DNA from: Cordia subcordata
Lineage: Eukaryota > Streptophyta > Magnoliopsida > Boraginales > Cordiaceae
DNA: 64,000 nucleotides
Reading direction: 5' to 3'
NCBI GenBank assembly: GCA_028554755.1
Contig: JAPTOF010000019.1
Coordinates: forward strand, 8,442,001-8,506,000
The notes under the pieces: generated by a model
Database searches by the model: none
What the model saw: only the letters and a program-made list of their open reading frames with translations
What the model was told of the DNA's origin: nothing
Translations under genes and position numbers: made by a program
Shown here: piece after piece, positions 11,038 through 22,689 of the stretch
How positions within the stretch are numbered: position 1 is the stretch's first letter
Layout of the letters: each line of letters starts with the position of its first letter

Positions 11038-13321
11038 GTTTTTCTTTGATGAAATCGACTACAAGAATGAAAGAAGCAATGTTTTACAGAATACGCCCTT
11101 TTTTCTTCTATTACTACACAGATCCCAATTAATTCGACAATTGGATTACTGGTGTTATAGGGTTATCAGTCTAGGATTTATCTTTTTACCTGTAGGGATT
11201 CTTTTGGGAGCAGCATGAGCTAACTAAACAGGGCTATCCTATTGGAACTGGGACCCAATGGAAACTTTGGGCATTTATTACTTGGATCATTTTTGCGATA
11301 TATTTACATACTCGAACAAATATAAATTTACAGGGGCATATTCTGGTGGCATCTGTAGGCTTTCTTATAATTTGGATATGCTATTTTGGGGTCAATCTAT
11401 TAGGTATAGGGGTCCTGGACCAGCAAGCCAAGGTTTGAACTGTGAAAGCAAAATCTTGTAAAATACGAGGAAAAGGCTACATATGATTAGATGCAGAGTA
11501 GACCCAACCCCACCTGGACCCTGTGCATCACAGGACCTTCATACACCCATTGACCTTTTACGTATGAATATTAAAAACGCGGCATGTTAAAACATATCAT
11601 TGCCGATCTGTTATATATTTTCTTGCTATTTGTGACAAAAAAGAGTTATTAAACATTTCTTTCCCCAGAGAATAATTCTAATTGCTAAACTTCCAACATG
11701 GAGCTATGTATAAACTCAAGAATTTCTAAAATAAAGACAATGATATGAATGAAAAGTTAGCTCTGCATAACTAAAATTAGGGTAAAATGCACATTACCCT
11801 CTTGCAATTTGTCTAATCAACAGATTATATCCCTGTGGTTTAAAATTTTTCACATTATCCCTTGTGCTTTTCAAAAGATGGCATATAATCTCCTCCCTTA
11901 ACGTTTTCCTTTCAAACTAAAATTACCTTGAAATGTGCTATATGCAACTTTTTTTGCATGTCAAAACTTGCAATGTGCTACATATTTCTACAAAAGTATC
12001 CTTATTTTCAGCTAAAGACATTCAACTAATAACCGGAAAAAAAAAAATAAAGAGAGAGAGAGAGACAGAGAGAGAGAGAGGCAATTGTGCCAGATTTTGA
12101 AAAGTCAATTGTGCCAGATTTTCAAAAGCACAAGATGTAATATTGTAAGTTTTAAAAACATAGGGTAACCAGCCAACTAAACAAATCAAAAGTTGAGACA
12201 ATGAGTTAAATACTCCAAAAAAAATCAAAATGCCATGTTTTTTAAATTTATGAGTAAAATACCACAAAATGCAAACTTCCAATTTTCAAAACTCAAAGAT
12301 TGGAACTTTTTTCTTTTGAAAAGCAGATCTTCGAGTCTGCAAAAAAATCAGAAGAGAAGATTATTAATCGAGTTCAATTTTGTGGCATTTTACTCATTGG
12401 TTTAAAAACATGGCATTTTGGTTGTTTTTTTTTTAAATGGGGCATTTAACTCATTCTCTCAAACAGCAAATTAGACAAATCACATGAGAATATCGTGCCA
12501 CCATTTTGAAAACACAAGGAAATAATGTGGTAAATATTAAATATAGGAGATAATTACTGATTAGACAAAACACTATCTATGTGCATTTTACTCTTAAAAT
12601 TAAAAAGCTCGTAAAATTAAAAAGCTCTTGAAATTGTTTTCTTCTATCTTCTTTCTTCCTTTTCCCCCTTCGATAAATTAGTAAAACTGCGGTGCAGCAG
12701 GCCTTTAGGCAAGAACACCACATGATTATATCCTTCATCAGTCTAAGAAACATTAAAATTGCTTGATTTGTTTCAGAGAAACCAATCAATTATAACATTG
12801 ACTAAAAGATTACGAACCATCAATGTATCTCAAATCTCGACAACGCAAACCAAAGTTCAAAATTTTGTAAAATGACTAAGTTAGAAGTGTATTTCGCTTC
12901 AACGAAAGCAAAATTATTAGTCTGAAGCTAGTGCACATAAGTTCAATTGATACAAAAAGACATGAAATTAACGTTAGTATTTCTTTTAAATTGAAACATT
13001 CGTCAAAATAATAACAAGCAAAAATGATTAATTTAATAAATTCAACAATTTTATCATTTTAATTGAACGCCATCACAGTTCCTAATCGCGCAAACAGAAA
13101 ATAAATGCAAAAAATTTAACATTTGAATAAGAATAAACTTAACCAAAAAAAATAAAAATAAAAATAAAAAGAGTTACTTACTTAGAATCTGACAAAAGGG
13201 AACGCCTCGCCGGAGCCTGACTAACGTCGGCGAGAGACGAGCCGATAACTTCCCCTGCGGCATACGAAACCGCGAGAAACGATAGTAAAACGCATAAGAC
13301 GAGCACTGAGCAGCCTCTCAT
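4226..13321 (-). CDS. IRE1: IRE1 ER-stress sensor: Ser/Thr kinase and endoribonuclease, complete, 7 exons
   Basis: Single-pass ER membrane sensor of misfolded proteins; in plants its RNase splices bZIP60 mRNA and degrades ER-bound mRNAs. Exons (minus): 13321-13182, 10160-9929, 8955-7511, 6630-6458, 6118-5872, 5285-4982, 4378-4226. They join in phase to 897 codons, within the family's usual size. The start at 13321 gives a signal peptide ([18 protein letters not shown]). The luminal sensor domain fills exons 2 and early 3; a membrane segment lies near residues 378-393 ([12 protein letters not shown]). The kinase has VAVKR (Lys about 495), HRDLKPQN (about 622-629) and DMG (about 644-646) in place of DFG, as in other plant IRE1s. 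The C-terminal RNase domain has [10 protein letters not shown], with probable catalytic His at about 838. Intron 4 (6457-6119) starts with GC, not GT, as the phase requires. Intron 1 (3 kb) holds organelle DNA and a nested MITE. No lesion was seen. Confidence 0.96.
4700..4800 (+). repeat. SINE-like fragment in IRE1 intron 6
   Basis: A B-box-like motif (CTGGGTTCAAGCCTCACG) sits in a short GC-richer patch of the intron. An A-box partner is not convincing. It may be a truncated tRNA-derived SINE. Confidence 0.25.
9492..9611. repeat. Two tandem copies of a 60-bp unit in IRE1 intron 2
   Basis: Two adjacent, nearly identical 60-bp units share ACAAATTGATTGA and AGCAAGCATACAA and both end in CTTATCCAGTTTCTG. 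They differ at a few positions. The duplication is intronic, with no apparent effect on splicing. Confidence 0.8.
10344..10395. repeat. (CA)n microsatellite
   Basis: An imperfect CA/TA dinucleotide tract at the edge of the organelle-derived block in IRE1 intron 1. Confidence 0.85.
10400..10985. other. Probable mitochondrial DNA insert (NUMT) in IRE1 intron 1
   Basis: Base composition changes sharply from AT-rich intron to nearly balanced, with runs such as CCCTTAGGCGAGTGAAG and GAACAACCCGGAAGGG that look like plant mitochondrial spacer DNA. A 101-codon frame at 10401-10706 stays open, as is common in such DNA, but has no known domain. An AT microsatellite (about 10993-11036) separates it from a plastid ccsA fragment, so both may have come in one piece of mitochondrial DNA that already carried plastid DNA. 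Mitochondrial origin is inferred from texture, not from a named gene. Confidence 0.6.
10993..11036. repeat. (TA)n microsatellite
   Basis: A TA dinucleotide tract between the mitochondrial-like block and the ccsA fragment. It may have grown after insertion. Confidence 0.9.
11045..11420 (+). pseudogene. ccsA: Plastid ccsA (cytochrome c biogenesis) fragment, broken
   Basis: Intact CcsA is a thylakoid membrane protein needed to attach haem to c-type cytochromes. The plus strand reads QLDYW, ISLGFIF, SYWNWDP, ETLGIYY after a shift from the usual [19 protein letters not shown]; these are landmarks of the C-terminal third of CcsA. It cannot be translated: TGA at 11216 and TAA at 11225 interrupt the region just before SYWNWDP, and there is at least one frameshift after it. 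It lies in the first intron of IRE1, on the opposite strand. It is a plastid sequence moved to the nucleus, directly or through mitochondrial DNA. Confidence 0.88.
11780..12593. mobile_element. Mutator-like MITE with a second fold-back element nested inside
   Basis: The outer ends are inverted repeats (left GGGTAAAATGCACATTA, right ending GTGCATTTTACTC). They are flanked by near-identical 9-bp repeats CTAAAATTA (11771-11779) and TTAAAATTA (12594-12602); a 9-bp target duplication is typical of Mutator-like elements. Inside, about 12150-12480 forms another inverted repeat, with ATGAGTTAAAT near one end and ATTTAACTCATT near the other. A relative of the outer element sits at 41124-41569. It has no coding capacity and lies in IRE1 intron 1. 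Confidence 0.75.
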
Positions 13322-14860
13322 CAGTCTGGAGTTGAAGCTGGTCGGAAACCGCTCCTCCGGTCCGGTTCGGTTCGCAAAAGAGACAAACAACGTTATTTTT
13401 TTTTTCTTTTTTTTTCGGATAATTTATGGTGTAAATAGCAATAAAAACAGGAAGGATAAGGTGGAGGAAGAGAAATGGAGGACGAAACGAGGATTCGAAG
13501 CTTCACACGCCGTGGAATCTCCGAGTTGATGAAGTTACCTCGTTTTTGTTTCCAACCGGAGCTTCTTCTTTTTTTTCGTCTTTTTTGTTTCATTTTGTCA
13601 AGTTTTCTAGTCAACCCTCAGCTTTGTCTTTTCCACTTTCTTCTTGTCGAAGTAATAAAAATCTTGATCCTTGGAATAATGGTAATGATGTACAATGTTG
13701 CATTAGTTAATGTCAATATAAAAATTTATCATTTTAAATTATTTTTATATTGAATACGTTATTTTCAATCATCCTTTCCTTCATAAATTGGGGTATATTT
13801 AATCTGATAATAAATTTTTATATAACATTATTGGTTATTTGAAACATTTATCTTAATCCATTGGTTAGTAAAAAATTTACGTGGAATAATTACTTGATCA
13901 ATAAATTAAACGAAAAATGATAATTATAACGTAAAAGAAAGTAGTATTATCAAAAGAAAAAGGTGCAACAAGTATGGATTCCCTTATTACTTTTAAAATT
14001 TGTTTTTGACTTTTCAATCTTATTGGGACAGCTCCATATTATCAAGAATGATGTCACTTGGCATCCCTCAATTTTAAAAAAGAAAAAAAATATATATATA
14101 TATATATTTATTTATATGTGTATATTTTGTTTGAAAAAAATTAACTGGACCCACTAAACAAAAAAACCATGACCCTACTGATTGATATGCATCCAATTAG
14201 TGAATTTGGTGATTTAATGGAATTAGTGATCTTGTTGAAAATTTTAGTTGAGACAAAGAAAATTGCCATGTATCCTTTAAGTTTATTTGGTAATCAACTT
14301 TGTATTGATTTTTCTAATTGCAACTACAAGAATTGGGAGAGTATTTTCTACTATGAATATCGTGAAAAACTAACTGAGAAATTGCATAGGAAATAGATTT
14401 ATGGGTTATTGTTTAGTTACTTTTATTGAAAATGGTGTATTTAATAACATTAAAAATAAAGTGATTATTTAGCACTTTAAAATATGAGACACGTCAATAT
14501 TAATTGTAGTATTAATATTTTGGAAGAATATTCAAGTTGTTTTGTATATAAATTATTTTTATATTTGACACCACTGAAAAAATTTTTTGACTCCATCTTG
14601 GCTAAATCTTTGTTTGACTTTGATAGTGACCTTGACCGTGAACTTTTCATAATACTGTTTGCATGGTTGACGGGAAAATAAACTCCGGTACGGTTTCTCG
14701 TTGCAAAAGTTATTTTCTTTTTTATTTTTTAGTTTATATTTTTCATTTTCATTTTTTGAAAATAATTTTTACTTTTTATTTTTTAAAATTTAGAGAACAT
14801 GTTTGGTTAACAAAAGTGTTTTTCTTTTTTATATTTATTTATAACATTGTCACATTGTTT
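13322..14860. other. IRE1 upstream region and intergenic DNA
   Basis: The first 200 bp hold the probable IRE1 leader, with polypyrimidine/polypurine tracts. I could not fix a TATA box or start site. Short open frames on both strands are AT-rich chance frames without domains. No ER-stress element could be identified with confidence. Confidence 0.4.
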
Positions 14861-15085
14861 TTAAAAATTTTTTAGAGATATTTACAAAATTGTCACCTTA
14901 TTTTCTAAATTTTTTAGATATATTTATAAAACTACTACTTTGTTTTCTAAATCTTTTAGAATTATTTACAAAATTATCACATTGTTTTATAAATCTTTAA
15001 AGTTATTTACAAAACTGCTATCGTATTTTCTAAATCTTTTAGAGTTATTTATAAAATTGCTTCCTTGTTTTAGATAAAACACTTT
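14860..15085. repeat. AT-rich minisatellite, unit about 60 bp
   Basis: About four diverged copies of a unit built on TTTTCTAAATCTTTTAGA followed by TATTTACAAAA and a short variable stretch. It is flanked by TTTTTGAAAATAA-type sequences in inverted orientation (about 14750 and 15125), so the array may be the core of a fold-back element. Confidence 0.7.
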
Positions 15086-15599
15086 TTGATATTTTTTTAT
15101 TTTTTTAGAAAATTATTCTCTATTTTTTGAAAATAAAAATAAAAATAATTAATTAAATGAGTTTTTTATTCTAATTTTTATTTTCTATAAAAATAAAAAT
15201 AGAAAACAGGCAAATCAAATGCAAACTAAAATTTTGTCTTCTTAATAGGACTGGCACCCCTAGGGTGTTGGGTGACTTTGTAATTCTGTTTGTTTGGTTT
15301 ATGCAATCCATTAGACCAAAAAAAAAATGTATTTTTACTTCTTTTGGAATTTGATTAATATTTTGTTTTGAGAATAAACTTCAAGAATTTCATGTGTAGG
15401 AAGAATATTAAAATCCGCAATAAAGATTGCTAAAAGTTAAAGAAACTCAAGTACAAAAGGTTGTCTTCCAGACTTTTTAACTCTCTATAAATACTGGATT
15501 ATAACCAAGTTGTACGATTTCTATATAATTGTTTAGGCGGAGTTGATTACATGAATTTGAAAAAGTGTACGAGAAAATAGGGATGTTAAAGGCGTATGA

Positions 15600-16135
15600 A
15601 ATGACCTAATAAATACTTTTCTTTTTTAAAGAGGGACTTTCTCTAGTATCTTCCCTAGGATTTACCTAGTATTTTTTGTGTTCGGGTCAAGTTCATGACA
15701 CCGTTTTCTTGGTTCAGCCCTGCCGTAGCTTGTTTATTTTCCTTGACTTTTTCATTGCCACATGATTCGACAATATAGTATTGCACATGAAGTTATTGAA
15801 TTTAACAACCTTGATTTAGTTCGAGGTTTTAATTTTGAGTCGACGTTAAGTTGGCCAATTGAGCACCTTGTGAAGGATGTGCAACTTTGTCTCCTAGATG
15901 TAGGTTCCTGGAGTGTCGTCCACGTACCAAGGAATGATAATAGGGTGGTAGATTAGCTAGCAAAGGACGCTCGACAAAGGTCTCTGTTTAGTAATTAAAT
16001 TTTACATTCGCCGTGAGTTTTTTCTATGTCTGGATGGTGTGTATGATGTCGCTAGTGTTGACTAATTATAATGCTTTATATTTAGTCTAATAATATTAAT
16101 ATATTTCCAATCAAAAATAAATAAATAAATACTTG
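15600..16135 (+). mobile_element. 3' end of a non-LTR retrotransposon (LINE) with RNase H-like domain
   Basis: The open frame at 15762-15956 encodes the end of a reverse-transcriptase-associated RNase H-like domain: a W-x-I-E segment, then VVHVPRNDNRVVD, an in-frame stop where plant LINEs usually have W or another residue, and LAKDAR. VxHVPRxxNxxAD-LAK is the hallmark of this domain. The downstream part is non-coding and ends in a TAAA-rich tail near 16117-16133, as expected of a LINE 3' end. The upstream reverse transcriptase is missing, the usual 5' truncation. It is inactive. Confidence 0.75.
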
Positions 16136-16494
16136 CGCATCTAATAAATACCTGCGCAAAGTGGTTGAAGATCAGTGTCAATCATTCCAGAACTTAACTA
16201 CATTTCATGATTTCATGAGCCTATCCCTAATACACAAACAGTATGCCAGAATACTACGAGTTACTATGGATCTCAGTCATTGTTCATTCTGATGTTTCTG
16301 TTGCAAATTAAATCAATTTGTTAATGTGGATGTTGGAAACCTTATGTAATTTATGGAGGGAAGAAGAATGGGGCATCGAAATTGCTACATAGAAACGGAA
16401 CCAATATATAAACAAGGCGACTGGGAAAGTGGATTCAAACTAGCATATGATGAAAATATTTGAGGCTGCTGTTGGAGAATGAAGGTCCGACTAT

Positions 16495-16616
16495 GAGGGT
16501 GTTTGGTTTTGCTTATTTGGTGCTTATAAGTACTTAAATAGTAAAAAGCACGTGAGAAAGTATTTTTTTCTAGATACTTATAAGCACCCAAAATAAGCAA
16601 AGCCAAACACCCTCTA
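16495..16616. mobile_element. Short hAT-like MITE
   Basis: About 120 bp with good terminal inverted repeats: GAGGGTGTTTGGTTTTGCTTA at the left and its complement ending CCAAACACCCTCT at the right. Inner arms pair GCTTATAAGTACTT with TACTTATAAGCACC. The flanks CTATG/CTATG suggest a target duplication. Same family as 2455-2580. Confidence 0.75.
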
Positions 16617-16629
16617 TGTAATTAAGGGA

Positions 16630-17270
16630 GTAAAAAATGAATTGAACGGAAAACTAAATCAAATTGAATTGAGTTCAGTTTATTCAATTCGGTTCGATTA
16701 TATTTTTGAAAAAATTGGTTTATTTGGTTCAATTTTCGTCGAACAAGACCAATATAACTTAATAGTAAAATGCATATATTATAAAATATATTATATATAT
16801 AAAATATTTTATACTATTTCACACGTAAAAATACGACATTCACTAAATCTAAGCCGTTCTTTTTCTCTCTTTGCCTGTCTCACTTGTATAGTAATAAATA
16901 ACCTTCTAGTATTTATATGTTTAGTTTATGAGAATGATATTTTCATTATGTTATTTTAGATATGATTTTTTTATAAAGTGACTGATCTAGGATTTTTGTG
17001 TGCTATGTATGTGGATTGATATTTTTTAGCAAATTATAATTTGATTTTCTAAATCATATAATTATCTTTTATTTTCTTTTTTATGTTATTTTTTAAAATC
17101 TTTAGGAAAAATTTGGTTTTAACCATTTAGACCAAATCAAACCAAAATATATTTCAGTTTTGGTCTATTTTGTGTTATAATATTTTGATTTGGTTATTAA
17201 AATTTATAAAGATTTTGTCTCGATTCGGTCTATTCAATTTGGTTATTAACTAAATACTCACCCTCGTATA
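16630..17270. repeat. Imperfect inverted-repeat element, AT-rich
   Basis: The left arm is rich in AATTGGTT/TCAATTCGGTTCGA motifs, and the right arm in their complements (AACCAAATC, TTCGGTCTATTCAATTTGG). This is a decayed fold-back element. The plus-strand frame over its left half is a by-product of the repeat. Confidence 0.45.
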
Positions 17271-17279
17271 TATACACTA

Positions 17280-18860
17280 AATATTACATAGTTCTCAAAA
17301 TATTGAAAAGATGCTCAGCCATCGATCTACAAAAGGCAGTATGTCAATAATTGAGCAACTAGCAAATTCAAGAAGTTATGCAAATTGTGATTGATAATGA
17401 GTAAATCTGATGGACCGTATATTTTCTCGAGTTTTGGGTAGTCCCACGGGAGGAAAGAACCGACTAGATCGAGTTCCAAAATCTCAGCTATGCGACTCAA
17501 GATAGTGGAGATTAAGCTTGAGATTTTAGGAATAAAACCTTAACTGCCCAATAGAATACTCCAACTTATATTAAACCAATAAGGGCTCTAAATGCATTAT
17601 ACTAAGGACACACAAGTCCGACTTATCCAATAACTCCTAATTGGATCATCTAAAGATTCTTAGCTCAATCCAAATTTCAATATGCTCATGATGAATACTG
17701 CAAGGATTAAAAGTTTAAGGTAATTCAATATTATGTACCTCATTCATATACATATTATGAGCAATCATTGTGCTTATATTTTGTCTTAATCGTATATTCT
17801 ACTGACTTGATTATCGAAATCTTTCACTCTACACCACATTGATGTTCTAAGATAACACTGATGTTTCAAGATAACCCGACCTTTGTTTTTGTCTTTATAG
17901 GTCCTTCATGTGGATCAGTTCATATAAAGGTTGTTGATCGGTAATTTTTACATTATTAGTGATTAATGGTGTTTTTCCTGGAGTTCAGGATGGTTGGAAT
18001 GAAATCCTCTATTTTTATACTTTAAAGCAACCGGTAAACCAAGGCATGAAGTAACAGTCATAACTCATGTCAATAACCTTTGTATATCATTCTAGTGAAG
18101 ATGAGCAGATCTATTCTTTGAGTTATGGAGGTCGTAAACTCGACTAACTGTATAAGAAGTTTTAAATAATTTATAATGTTGGTCTATAAAAATATTTTGT
18201 TCCCGTTTATGTCTTTTTCTCTTTGAGTTATTAGTATTCCAAACAACATTTGACTTGAGACTAATATCTATTGGATTAGAACCAGTAAAAGAAAGTCCTC
18301 CAAATAAGCATATTTTTCGAAATTCGAACCCCAAAATACTTCTTAAATCTCCACTCACAAAATACTCTGTATATGACCTGGGGTTGATTTTAACAAATAT
18401 CATTATTGATTTACCATGATAAGGCCGAATTTTGTTTTTGCTTTATGAAATAACAAAATTGTCCAAGTTCGTGATGGACTAAAAAGATTCTATTGTCGTC
18501 ATCTACAAGCAATATTCACTAAAAATGTTCTCAACACTAATAAATAAACAAACTAATCAAATTTTCATCAAAGTAAAGCATAAAAACAAAGTGTTTTTCT
18601 GAACTTGCTAGGTTAAAAAAGAAAAGGAGGAAAAGAAATAGAGAACCCTGACGTTCAAATCATAGGTAGATCTCTGTACGCAATGTCAGCTTGATTCTAT
18701 CCAAAAGCGATTTTCAGAGCCTTGATGCATGCTTGCTCAAAAATTTTATGATTTTTTTTTTTAAATATGCATTCTATTTGAAAAGACAACATGAATAAAC
18801 TATTGAGGTTAATATTTCATTATAGCATGTATTATATATATGTATATAAGTTGTGTGTCT
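17280..18860. other. Intergenic, no gene recognised
   Basis: AT-rich sequence with scattered short open frames, none with a recognisable domain. The minus frame at 18092-18403 reads like chance coding. I see nothing structured here. Confidence 0.4.
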
Positions 18861-18865
18861 GTTTA

Positions 18866-19113
18866 GTGGTGGAGCCATGAATTTGATATAGGAGGGGTGA
18901 CATATTAAATTTTTTTTACTCAAAAGAATTAATTAAAAAATTGTTATAAAACATCACATATACAAATATATATATATATATATATATATTTCTTTTGAGT
19001 TAGGGGAGCAAAATACACATATAATCTTATCTTTTGGTAAATATATATAGAAAATTTTGTGTTTTTTTGGACTGGGAGGTAGCTACCCGTACTTGCCCCT
19101 CTAGCTTCACCAA
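18866..19113. mobile_element. Small non-autonomous element with 12-bp flanking repeats
   Basis: It begins GTGGTGGAGCCATG and ends CTCTAGCTTCACCAA, an imperfect inverted pair. It is flanked by TGTGTCTGTTTA (18854-18865) and TGTGTCTATTTA (19114-19125), 11 of 12 identical, which I read as a target-site duplication. The middle has a TA microsatellite. Similar 'gtggcggagcc...aggggtg' texture recurs at about 43560-43770 and 62735-62880, so this is a repeated family. The superfamily is uncertain. Confidence 0.6.
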
Positions 19114-19790
19114 TGTGTCTATTTATACACATATACATATTATGCATATATAAATATACAAATTATGCATATATACATATATATATATATATATGTATGT
19201 ATGTGTCTGTGTGTGTATATTATGCATCAAAATAAAAAATAATTCTTGTTTTAAAATACATTTAAGTATATAGATAAGAAATAATTATTTTATATTTATT
19301 GGCCTTTTAAAAAAATTATATGATGCATATTTATACTTCCTTTTGACATTTTAAATTACACTTATTCATTACCCTTTCATGGCATAAAAATCATAAAGAA
19401 CTAGTACCTAATTTATTGACTATCTCTTTCTATATTAAAAATATAATTATTGAAACATAAATTAATGAACATGAAAAACTTTAAATATTACTAACTAAAG
19501 TTTTAATATAGAGTTAGATGACATTATTATTGAAAATTATTAAGAATAATTTAGATAGTCCACTATATTTAAGATTTTAGATAACCTACTAAGTTATATT
19601 TTAAATAGTTTGCTAACCTTAATAGTTTTAATTGTTACCGCATTATGCATGAATAAGGAATTTTTTTTTCTCTTTTTGGGCTAGTGTTGCTGCATAAGGA
19701 GGTTTCATGGAGGATTAAAAAACTTGACTTTACCATCTCTTGTTGTCTATATTTTTTGTATCTTGCTCAAGAATATCGTGCTCCAAAACT

Positions 19791-20717
19791 AGGGGTGGAA
19801 GTTCGGATCGGAACCGAACCCGATCGGATGCAAAAAATGCAAAAATTTCGGATTCGGATTATCCGATATCCGAAAAAAGTAACCGGATATCGGGTAGTAA
19901 ATCGGGTAGTTTCTTTTTTTTCCCTACCCGAACTAGATCTAAAAAACCCGAAAAAACACACACACACACACTATTCTATAGTAAATCATTCACCATAATA
20001 TTCTAATATAACACATATATAAACATTTTATATAATGTATTAATATTAAAATGTACAATTAAAAAAAAGAAAAAAATGTATTCTTCAAAAGTAATGAGAA
20101 GTTAACTAACATAATTAAGCTATTTGTAAATAAGTTAGACAACTAAATTGAGTAATATAATTAGAATTAACAAAATGTAACATTAATTTAGCATAAATAT
20201 TTGTTATTTTTAAGTTACATAAATGTGAAAATATATTTGTATAGTTAATATTTATTAATTTTTCCTTTTTGTTTGGTTCATAATTATGATGAAAATGTCT
20301 TTATATTTTAAAAAGACTTTATTTGTCTATCGTCATTTTGAACAATCTCTTTTCTTTTTTTGGAGCCGATGCTTAGTTTATTGTATACCCAACATCTCCT
20401 TTGTTTATTGGAGCCGATACTTAGTTTTGAGCATCGTGCTATTTGCATATATAGATGTAATTAGTTTAATTATCAATGAATGTATTTGCTAACTTACCGC
20501 AAAAAAAAAAGTAAACAATTTTGTATTTTTTAGTTTAATAGAAATGTCGGGCATCCGAATATCTGAATCCGAAAAACCCGCCATCAGAACAATCCGATAT
20601 CCGGCTGGATAGTTACTATTTAACTACCCGATCGAATATTTTCCCCCATCCGAAATTCAGAAAACTCGAACCTGAAAAACTCGATTATCCGAAAATCCGA
20701 TCCGATTTCCACCCCTA
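19791..20717. mobile_element. Non-autonomous hAT-like element with perfect 8-bp target duplication
   Basis: The terminal inverted repeats are TAGGGGTGGAA on the left and its complement on the right. The subterminal arms are rich in GATATCCG/CCGGATATCGGG-type motifs on both sides, so the ends fold. The flanks are the exact 8-mer TCCAAAAC (19783-19790 and 20718-20725). An 8-bp duplication and TA(G)GGG ends fit the hAT superfamily. The middle is plain AT-rich DNA and encodes no transposase. Open frames over the left arm are artefacts of the GC-richer repeat. Confidence 0.8.
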
Positions 20718-21535
20718 TCCAAAACTATAGCAATTGATGTAATTGTATTTGTGATGTAGCCACAGGTCACGTATTTCTGACGTAGACATAGACAACATTA
20801 ACGAGAAATTAAGAAGCTGAAATGAAAAGCAAAAAATATTAGAAAAACTCACATTATCCTATTGAATCAATTTACACTGAATTATATTGAGTATACGGTT
20901 ATTGAAAGACATGACTCTTTACCCAAATTAAAGAAATATTTTGAGATTTATTTAATTGTGTACCCAAAGTGAAATTTTGAATATTTTTAATTGCATTTTC
21001 TCTATGATGCTCAACAATATCTTGCTGCAAAAATATAACAATTTATGCATTTGTGTCTTGTATATTGTGATATAGTCATGATACCCTCAAAAAGAAATTA
21101 ATAAAATGAAAGGAAAACCAAAAAAGAAAATAAAAGAACTCACACTACCGTACCCAACCAGTTTACACTATATTATTTTGAGTATACGATAGAAATAACT
21201 GTTTATCCAAATAAAAAAAAAAAAACAATCAGGATTTGAATTTAGACATCTTTTCAGGTGTGATTTGGTACGCACGTAACCTTTTCTTCTCCTACTATAT
21301 ACATCTATCAGTTTAAATTATTAGTGTATATTAATGTTTTATTATTTTAAATTTTATACAAAAGACAAAAAAAAAGGCATTTTATCAAAATTTATAATTA
21401 AATATTATTTTTAATATTTATTAAATTGATAATTATACAGTTAAATTAAAAATAATAATGTAAATACTGATGTGATATCTCGCAATCTTTAAAATACTTT
21501 AAATAAAAGAAATGAATAGGTCTCATTTTAAACAT

Positions 21536-21564
21536 ACTAGATTTACACCCATGTAGTGCATGGG
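21536..21564 (-). mobile_element. Helitron 3' terminus (minus strand)
   Basis: On the minus strand a perfect 6-bp hairpin (CCCATG, loop CACTA, CATGGG; 21564-21548) is followed 7 bases later by CTAG then T (21540-21536). A short hairpin just before a CTRR end is the structural signature of a Helitron 3' terminus. The rest of that element would run to the right; its 5' end was not found. Confidence 0.6.
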
Positions 21565-22689
21565 ATAATATTTTTAACGTAGAAATAGTTTTAAAAAATA
21601 AAAAAAGAAAATCATAAAAATTAAAATAGTATACACTAAAACAAAATATATTTATAAATAATAAGATAAATTAAGTGAAAGTATCATGAGTGCTAACAAT
21701 AATCAATTATAGAAAATAATAGGTCTTAAGAATAATTGGTTAATAAAAATGAAGTCAATTATTTATTTATAGCCTATTATTAACAAATTAACTAATAAAT
21801 GATATGAAATTAGACAAGTTTTGAAGGGTAAAATTATATATATATATATATATATATGGAAAAAAAGATAGAATTAATCCAAATATATGGTCAAACAAAG
21901 ACTCTATGTACGTTAATATTTAATAAAATAATAATTATTTATTGCTTTTAAAATAATAGTTAAAGTACTATGGCGTATATTTAAAAATGTTCACAAAAGG
22001 ATTTTATTATTTTATCTCTAAGATATAAACATACATTTATATTAGAAATACAAAATATATTTTTACCATTATCCGTAAAAAAAAAAAAGCTTATATTATC
22101 GAAATATTAATTGTTTGATTAAACTAGGAATTATTTCCTAGTCTATCTAGATTTGACTTTTTATATTAAATATTATCCGTTGAGCTTTAAATAAGTGTTG
22201 CATTTGTCACCGTTATGGTTAATGACATTCTTCTTTCCCCAAAGTAACTTATTACTAATTTTTAGCTTCACCTAATTTATTTTTCAAAACTGCACCCACA
22301 TGCCACTCTTGCATATTAATATAAAATAATATTATTTTGTCGAGAAAATATAATTTTTTTAAATTCTTTTAAAGATATTAAATTAAATCATTATTAACTT
22401 CGATACAAGTTCATTTCACTCGGTCAATATAAAAAAGTATGAACCACCAAACACTTTTCAAAGTAAATCAACCAAATAATCCAAAAGGGTGCTAAGGGCT
22501 CATTTCGATTGACTTTAAAAAAATTATTTAACTTTTGAAAAAGTACTTAAAAAATATTTTTTAAAAAAAAGTTCAAAATTTTGACTTTCAAAAAACTTAT
22601 ATGAGAAAAAAAAAAGGTTTTTCTCTATCAAGAAGGCTATGCTAAGTGCCTGTTTGACAATGTTTGTTTGGGTGCTTATCTATTAATCT

